Shown here piece after piece: positions 43,101-52,100 of a stretch of DNA of 64,000 nucleotides. Both the position numbers and the translations under genes were made by a program. The stretch spans positions 62,001-126,000 of the forward strand of contig JBAMJV010002044.1 in assembly GCA_037951105.1 (NCBI GenBank). The letters are read 5' to 3'. How positions within the stretch are numbered: position 1 is the first letter of the stretch; each line of letters begins with the position of its first letter. Source of the DNA: Echinarachnius parma (taxonomy: Eukaryota; Echinodermata; Echinoidea; Clypeasteroida; Echinarachniidae). A model generated the notes under the pieces. That model did not search any database and was not told the origin of the DNA. It saw only the letters and a program-made list of their open reading frames with translations.

Positions 43101-46100
43101 AATTGTTGTTTGTGTAGATGTAGTTAGCTGCTCATATAGTATAGTGTTGATATTTGTAGATGTTGTGAATATGTCATATTTCAGTTGATGGTTGTATTGG
43201 GTTTATTATTGGTTTTCACTTCTTTGACTATGACTCCAAGTTTTCCTTCTCTCACCCTATCCGTCTATTTTTTTTTCTTCTGCTTCAATCAAGTTTATTT
43301 CTTAAGAGTTGTTTTATCTTATATTTGGTTTTAATTATGCGTTATTGTCGCTTGTTTTCGTATTTTAGTGTTTGCTTGTACTTCGACATATTGTATAGTC
43401 GATATTGACGTTTTTTTTTGTGAACTGGAGTATCGATCGTTTGAACTTGACTTGTTATGTTTCCTCACTGAGGACAGTGAGATTTTTCAAAGGGGGAGGT
43501 ATTGTTACGAATGTAGATACATGCATTTAATAGTGTTGCAATTAGTATTGGACCCAGTCACTGACCTCTATATTCCCCATGTAGATAGGCTGTTACTTCT
43601 TTGTTCTTGCGCTGTTTACCAACCAGCAACCCCCAGCAACTTCCACCCACTTAAACCGTGTGAGTTGGTTCCCACTTAATCGTCACCTACAATGCCATTC
43701 ATATACCATCGCTTTTATGTGTTTCCCCCGTTTGCCCATCTATTGTCTCTCATCTTAACTTCATCCTTGTATGCTCTTCTTTCCTTGTAACCCTCCTCTC
43801 TCAAGAGCGGTGTTATACTTTGATGTCTATAATCTGTTTTACCCTGTCCTTCATTCTTTAGTCATGAACCTCGCATCTACCTGCATATATCCTCCATTGT
43901 GTTGACCCTTACCTTTAGATCTGTACCGTTAGCTTAATCTTATTGCCCTGCAATGTTTATAGGTGTATTTCTAAGAAGTGTTGTAATGTCAAGTCACTAG
44001 AGGTCTTTCTTTGTTGCATTTTAGTTCCCTCTTCGATGCCTTTTAAGATGTCATCTTTTGTCCTCTGGCCTATATATACCTCGACCTCTGTTCATTCGGA
44101 GTCAGTTATTAGTTATCATCAAGTTCATAAAAGTCAGTTATTATTAGGGAGTGGAGTTCAGTTTAGTCAGTCGTCAGTTCAGTACAAGATTTGAGACAGT
44201 TAAGTTGTAGAAGACAGTTTGAGTACGAAGTTAGTTCAGTTAGAAGTTATACTTAGAGTTAGTCCTGTTCGTCATTGCATTGTACGAAGTTGTTTATGGA
44301 AGAATAAACGAGTAACCGAATAACCCTCGCCAGCTGTGATCTATTCTCCAAGCTTGTGGAACGTGCTTAAAGAGTGAATGTGATTATGAATGTGATTTAG
44401 AACTATATAACCTCGGCCATCCAGACATCCATTTATTCATCATCATCTTCATCCCATAACGGTTTTGTCCGTCAAAAGACGAGATTCGTTACAATACCTT
44501 TATTATAAAACTAGGAAAGACATCTTTAAATACACAAATAATTGAAATGTCCATAAATATACGACAGGAAGACTACCTGAATAATGATGATTTCCCGTCG
44601 AAAAGGAGACGATGCGCATTTACCTGCTTGATTCATCTCCATGTTTGTCCACTTTCAAACAGCATTGGAAACCACTGCGATCGTCGTTGTAACCAAGTAA
44701 GGAACTTTGTCTTTGAGACACACCCAGCGTCGTATGTTTGTTTTTAAACATTGTTTTAAAGGGATAGTTGAGTTTTGGTCAAACTGAATTTTAGTAACCA
44801 AAACATGCACCATTACAGTACACACTAATAGTTATAACTCCACAATGCTCGAAAGGTATACACAATTACAAACGACTAAGTAAAGTCCCGGTTATGATTT
44901 TAAAAGATCCATTACACCTCAAGAGGGCGCTCTCTGACAAATTCATTGGTTTCAACCATTTTCATACAAAATTGTGCATGTTATGATTTTGTTAAATAAT
45001 GATTTAATAGAGCTATCATCAACAACTATTTAAAAACCTCTTTTTAAATATTTTGAAGAGAAGATTATCAGCATTTTATGTAAAAAAAAAAAAACAATCA
45101 AGATATCGTCTAGCCAGACGATAAATAAACAAAATATTTTGAAATCAAATTTTACAACTATATGAGAGCATTAGAAAGGGAATGATTCTCATTTTACATG
45201 TCTTATTCAATGAACTTTCATATGGAATTAAAACGAACCAATAGGGTCAATGGGCATTTCGGGAAGTACCAATATTCAAGTGTACCTTTAAATGTTTAAG
45301 TCAATATTGCAAAATATAAAACAAATCAACATTGATTACATTACGTTTACCCTAACATTCCAAACAGACAATTGCGATGGCCAGTGTAACGAGGAAACGG
45401 AGAGATGCGAAGAGATATCGTGTGTTTGCCGTGATGGCTTTACAAGACTCCTCGAAGATGGGGACTGCGAACGTAAGTATCACAATAAGGAAAGTCATTC
45501 TGTTTGCAAAGAAATTGCTGTGCTGCATTAAAATTCACCATTTTCACCATAATAATGCTCTTATTTCATAGTGGTATACACATTTTCTTTACAAAATTAT
45601 AATAAAACTATACCAGCGTTGGAAGTACGCCTAAGTTAATTAAAGTTAAGGAACCGTAGGAAGTACTGAAAGCCAATAAGGAAGGATTGTGTTTAATATA
45701 CAGATATAGAACTAGCCGTAGTGTACCTATAATCATGATAATATTATACGGTTAACCTGTTCCCCGCTAGCGTTTTCAATCCCCAATTAGGGTTAATACA
45801 GTACACACCATGTTCTTGAGCCAATCTAATCCAGGGGACGCTTTAAAGGACAATGAAATCCAGACAAATTGTTGTATGCAATATAAGACACTACATATAA
45901 TGAATAGTCTCTGAAAATTTGAGCACAATCGGTCAAGAAATAAGAAAACTATGGCTCTTTGAAAAGAGCCATGTATTTCTTTGAGTGACTCAAATTGGCA
46001 ACGCACTCTGGCAAAGTTGTGGACAACTCCCCATACATTTTGTACACAAAATTTCAGTTTTGTTCAATTTTCTCAAAATTTATGTTAACCCTTCGTTCGA

Positions 46101-49100
46101 GTTCAACATACGTTTTGCAGAATGCTTTTATACATAACATATCGTGATTTAGGGGAATGGAAAAATGTGACTATGAAGAAAACTGTAAAAATTGGAACAT
46201 TTGTGTACAAAACATATGGGGAGTTGTCCACACACTTATCAGAGTGCGTTGCCAATTTGAGTTCCCTATAGGAATAAATGGACATCTTCAAAGAGCCGTA
46301 GTTTTCTTATTTCTTACCCGATTATGCTCTAACTTTCAGAGATTATTTTTCTTAATCTCTTCAAGACTATGAATGCAATATTTTGCTTGGGTTTCATTGC
46401 CCTTTAATATGGACATTGGGCCGCGCCATTAGAGGCGTTCACACTTTTCTATTCAGCGAAATGTGGATCGGAATCCAAAATTCGATATTGTATAACGCAT
46501 CATTTCGATGTTTGGGGGTATTCTCCAAGTAGGACACACGGCGCATAACACATGCCCAATCCTAGGAAGCACACAAAACAAGTTGATAATGTTAATGAAC
46601 AGCTCACCCCCTGAAAACATTTTATATTCTTCTAAAAATAAGAAAACTAATTGCATATTCTTTTATTGATGAAAATTAAATGAAATCGAAAAGAAATTAA
46701 AGGATGTTCTTTAATAATAAAAAAATAAAAAAATAAGGAACGCTTCACGAATTCGCGTGTCATCCTTAGCGCAGGGGCCAAGCTAATCTTCTCTGTACCG
46801 TTCCAAATTTAGTATGTGTGCAAGATTGCTCTTGCAAGAATATCAGTCCACATCGTTTGACATTTATACCACTCTGTTTCGCGGAAGTCAAATTTGGCGG
46901 TTAATGAATTTGCACCAATCAACGCGACGTTTGCAAAGCATTTTACGAATGCGCGCTTGCGTGATGCGAATTGCTCATGAATATGCATGAGGCAAAACGC
47001 GGGTCTCGAAAAGCGAAGTCTACAGTTCCAACGTGATGACTAATGACGTAACATTCTATTGTTATGACATAATTATACTGTAGCAACGGTTCTATTCAAA
47101 CATCTTGTCCATTCATTTGCATGATTTGGGCTTTTGATAATAAGTTGGATCTAGACGATTAATAGCAACCGCTCGACCATACACCTTTCTGCTTGACTGG
47201 CCGTACAATTCGGATTGTTTCGGTAAACTTTAGTGGATAAAAGTGGCCCCTAGAATTCGACAATTTTTGAATACTTTTAGAACAGCAATCCAAGATTTAT
47301 GTTCATCTAGCTGAATTAAGTATCCAACATCTGACTGTTAACTGTACACAAAGAAAAATACCTCGATGTCTATAATTATTTGCATCATGATCCTATAAGT
47401 TGATTATTGTCAGGCCACTGGTAGGACCACCCTTTTTTGTTTGTTTAACGAAACAAAATTAATGAGCACATAAATATAGAGATGAGTGTATAAATAAATA
47501 TATGAATAGATAAATTAATTAATTAATACATCAATATTTCTTTTACAGCAACTACGTATTTTCTTCTGAGTATAGAGATTATCCTCATTAATGGATCACT
47601 CGCCGTTTATACCGACGTCCTCATCGATCCAAACAGCTTGGATTATATCAATCTGCAGCTAATCGTGTGTACATCGGTGAGCTTAAAATGTTGTACAATT
47701 AAATTGAGCCCTTTTATATCTTTAAAACATAACGAATTGATAACATTGGTTTCTAAAAGCTCCCATCTGTTTATACATGCAGGAAATATTTAACTATATA
47801 GCTATTTAAAGGGATCTAGTAACTTTGTTGAGATGTGCAAAAACTGATGAATGGTTGATGCAATGTATACTGTTGTTATCTCATATGTCCTCAGGGTATT
47901 GTGTGAAAATTTCAGGTCAAATGGACAATGTATGGCCAAGTAATGAGCGAAAATGCAAAGTGATATTGGGTAATATTCACCAACTCACTGCATTCACTTT
48001 GTACAGGGATGAAAATCTCGCCCGGAGATTTTCTTATCTAAATACTTCAATCATACATATCTTTGTAATGAAAGGGAAATTTGAAAAACCGAAAGCTGTC
48101 CCATGATTTTATTGTTAATACGAATACAACAAGGTATAAAGGAACCGCTAGAATTACAATTTTATTTTGAGGATTTGGACAATGTTACTAAGTCCCTTTA
48201 AGAGTTTATATTTCAAATTGCCACTTAACGATGTTTAAGGTCACTTCACAAAATAACGGCACCAGAACCAAATTTGATAACAGTGTGAGTTGCGATGTAA
48301 CGCAACTGTCTATTGCATGAAAAGAGCTGTATTTCTCTGCAAACTTTCAATCAAACAAATGTTTACATTACTCTTCTATGTCAAACTTGCGATTTACATA
48401 AAACACAAAGTATTATGCAATATATAGAAAGTTTAAAGGAGTCGCGTTATATTCAGAGTGTCCAGAGTGGCCCAATAGATGATTCCTTGAACTTGTCAAC
48501 TGGAACGTAAGCGCACCGTGTAAATAAAATAGAACAAAGGCAAAACGCCTAGAAATAACATCCGAAACATTATCATGTGTTTATTTATCCCTGTATCATA
48601 CAATTCAGATACTGCAAGTCCTAAATGAGGGATTCTTTGGGTACATAACTTGCGACATTATCAGTTTCAGTGCGGGGAGCATCAATGCTGACATCAACCT
48701 CGGGTTCGCCAACGGGACGGGTGTCATCCAGGAGACCATTCTCGACCTCATTAAAGCCGTCGATGAAGGTTTCTTCGAGCAGTCCGGATCAAACTTCACC
48801 ATCAATCCAAATTTCACTCGAGTTGTCCGTGAGTTTTAAACTTAAGTCTATTACTGGTGTGACTAGACGTTACATTAAACGTTGGTTACTAACAATGTAT
48901 TTTTTTCGTTGAAAAGGAATTGTGCATTAAAGGGGTAGAACAGTTTTGGTAAGGCTGAGCTTTAGTAACCAAAACCTGAACAATAACACTACAAACTAAT
49001 AGTTATAACTCCACCATGCCCAAAAGGTATAGAAACTAATTACAAACGACTAAGTAAAAAGCCTTACCATTCAAAAAGAGCCATTAAAACACAAAAAGGG

Positions 49101-52100
49101 CGCTCTCTAAAAAAGCATTGGTTTCAACCATGTTTCATACAAAATTATGCACGTGATGTTTTGTTGTTATAATGATTAAATAGAGAGATCATCAACAACT
49201 ATTTAAAAAACCTCTTCTGAATTTTTTTGAAAAGGTGTAAGCATGTTTTTAATAAAATAAAAAAAACATCGAAGGTATATCTGGGCCCCAGATTTATTAC
49301 GATCGGATATATTTATTAATATTGTAGCTGTTTCTGAACCGATTTTGATCAAATAAAGTTTATACTGCCATTAAAATTGCATGTTCTTTCAAATTTTACA
49401 CTCAGTTTTTCATTATCTCACCCAAAATAAGAATTCGTGCAGCGTCCTCTATACCAAAATTGAACTACCCCTTTAAGAACGGTTGTGTGTACGTGTGAAA
49501 ACACCTTTGAACACACAGCAAAAAGGGTTCCAACGTAGTAGAATAATTACAAATACATCCCCCACAATTTCCACCTGCCGTTTACAGCTTTCTCCATGTT
49601 TAATCATGACGCGACTTGACCCTCTCTGACGTAGTGAGCAATTACCGGGTTGATAATAGTCGTCATTTCCTCGGTTTGTATTGTCCATCGTCTCCTTATG
49701 GTCAAGTCGATTCACAATATCGATGAAGGTTTTCAGTAGATTTAATGAGGTTATGTTGCTAACATATGATATGTAATATTAGAATTATGCTGTAATTTGT
49801 AAAAGTATTGTTTTTTAGACTTTTAGATAAGTTGGGTATATTTAATAATTTACAACAGGTGATACACATTGCATTGAATGTATTTTGTATTTATTCATAT
49901 TATGAATACAGATTATTTGCACTCAATGACGCACGGATTTGAAGTATTGGATTTAAATTCTAAGTAACGAGACAATTAGGCTCTCGCTCGATAAGAATAT
50001 TGATTTATTTGTAACGTTATCAAGCAAATTACGAACTGTTATGATAATTTTATGACGTATGTATTTCAAATTCAAGTTCTCATAACCCGTCTTTTGTAAC
50101 CAAAATAATGATGAATTTAACGTTTTCCATACTACATGTAGATTTGACAATACCCACATAATGTACATTGTCCTTGTAGGTAATGGGTTTACATTCTCTT
50201 GCTTTATTTTACAATACCCAAATAGTTAATGCAAAACCCACCAGGTTAAATACTAAATTCACCAAAAAAGAGCTTACATATAATATTTGTTACTTATTAA
50301 GTAAGAATATTTGTGTAAAATGTACATAACACATAGTGATTGTGATGTATAACACTAGCCTTAAAGGGGTAGTTTAGTTTTGGTAAGGCTGAACTTTAGT
50401 AACCAAACCTGGACAGTAACACTATAAACTAATGGTTATAACTCCACCATGCTCGAAATGTATACAAAATTACAAACGACTAAGTAAAAAGCCCGTTATC
50501 ATTAAAAAAGAGCCATTAAAACTCAAGAGGGCGCTTTCTTAAAAGGCATTGGTTTCAACCATTTTTCATACCAAATTATGTATGTGATGTTTTATTGAAA
50601 TAATGATTAAATAGAGAGATCATCAACAACTATTGTTAAAAAGCTTTTGAACATTTTTGAAAAAGTGCAAGCATTTTAAAAATTTTTTGAAAAAATCATC
50701 TAATTATTTGGGCCCCAAATAATTATAAGATCCGATATATTTATTGATATTTCAGCCGTTTCTGGGTCGATTTTGACCAAATAAAGTTTATTCCGCCATT
50801 AAAATTGCATGTTCTCTCAAATTCGACACTCAGTTTTTCATTACCTCACAAAACAATTGTGATGTGCAGCGCCCTCTCTACCAAAACTAAACTACCCCTT
50901 TAACGTTTGTAACACTTAATGTACTATAGACATTGGCTTCCTTGAGTCGACAGAAAAGACATACGGGTTATCTCATTCAACATTTATTTTACGGTATTAC
51001 TGCCAGGCCACTTGGAAAGGTGCACCAAGGGTGTTTTTTAATTTGTTAATTTGGAATGAAACATATAATGTCCATTTCAAGTTTGCATTTGAAGGTTATA
51101 CCGAAAGATTGATAATAAATCATACTAATATATATGTTCTCCATCTGACAGCGACAAATGAATGCGACCTCGACATCGACGTGTGTTCCCCTCGGGCCGA
51201 CTGCATCGATCTCCAAGAGAACCTGTATGGATGTCGATGCTGGGAAGGCTATCGAGATGTCTCCCCGGAGGGCTACCCTGGCACGAACTGTTCAAGAAGT
51301 TAGTAATTACATATTAAGCCCGGCGCAGACAGAGCCGACTCGACCCGACCGGACTGGTTTCAATCAGGCTAGAGTTGGGCCCGGTCGGTCGGAGCAGATT
51401 TATCTTGTTGAATCGGCCCCAACTGGCATCCGACTGTCTCTCGACTGGCAAAATGTGTGTCGCGAGGCACTGAAAACTGAGCCGATCGGAATGACAACCA
51501 GTCGAGTCGGCTCTGTCTGCGCCGGGCATTATGGTTACAGTTCTTTCTCCTAATAGATAGTGCTTTTGCGTTTGTATTATCGTTTCGTCTGATTTAATTG
51601 TGGAGCCTGATACTATCTAAAAAAAGGATTTCGAAGTTATTTCACTGGTAACCTTGTCTGTGCATTTACAATGTATATCATAGTCCCTGGCACGAACTTT
51701 TCAAGACGCTAGTAATTTAAGTATGGTCTTACTGTTTCCTTTTGCTAACATAATGACAAAGGTCCGTACGATTTGAGTTGAACAGATACTATTTTTGCGT
51801 TGGTGTTTTTTTTTTCATTTCGAGTTAATTAGTATGGAGTCTCACACAGATAACAAATTAAAGACGTTACCAGGTGTTCTGCACTGTTAACAAACTCCTC
51901 CTTTTAAAAACCATCCTGCGCTACCATCAGATTAAATTATGATTGGAATCTTTTAGAGGGACATAAACTACGCAAAAAATACCACCTGTGACTTATGATT
52001 ATACATTATTTAATAATCACACTACAGTCCAAGAATCACTGACACTGCCTCAATACTATACGTATATCTGATAGTTATGCAAACACCGATACAAGCCGAC

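Larger units (their letters stand above)
30982..44493 (+). mobile_element. Ty3/gypsy LTR retrotransposon composite, three LTRs
   Basis: The whole block starts TGTTACG and ends GTTACA, flanked by ATAC on both sides (30978-30981 and 44494-44497). Layout: LTR (30982-31951), tRNA-Leu primer site, old degenerate internal region (to about 35266), partial LTR (35267-35664), a second tRNA-Leu primer site, gag and pol, 3' non-coding region, polypurine tract, LTR (43503-44493). The right-hand unit looks young and nearly whole; the left-hand unit is a broken fossil with many changes. The arrangement fits LTR-LTR recombination between related copies. Confidence 0.9.
30922..45367 (+). other. Intron carrying the LTR composite
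   Basis: EGF-array intron sequence runs to 30981, is interrupted by the LTR composite, and resumes at 44494-44558 before changing to unrelated sequence at about 44559, without a following EGF exon. A family A fragment follows (44755-45105). Confidence 0.7.

Noticed and set aside
41219-43502. An envelope gene in the LTR element
   Set aside because: Only short T-rich frames with hydrophobic runs are present; no envelope features can be seen.
46731-46837. U6atac instead of U6
   Set aside because: The ACAGAGA box and the GATTAGC...GGCCCCTGCGC order match U6 and not U6atac.
51158-51553. Frame running from the EGF exon into the GC-rich MITE
   Set aside because: Wrong frame for the EGF cysteines and it crosses a splice donor into a transposon.
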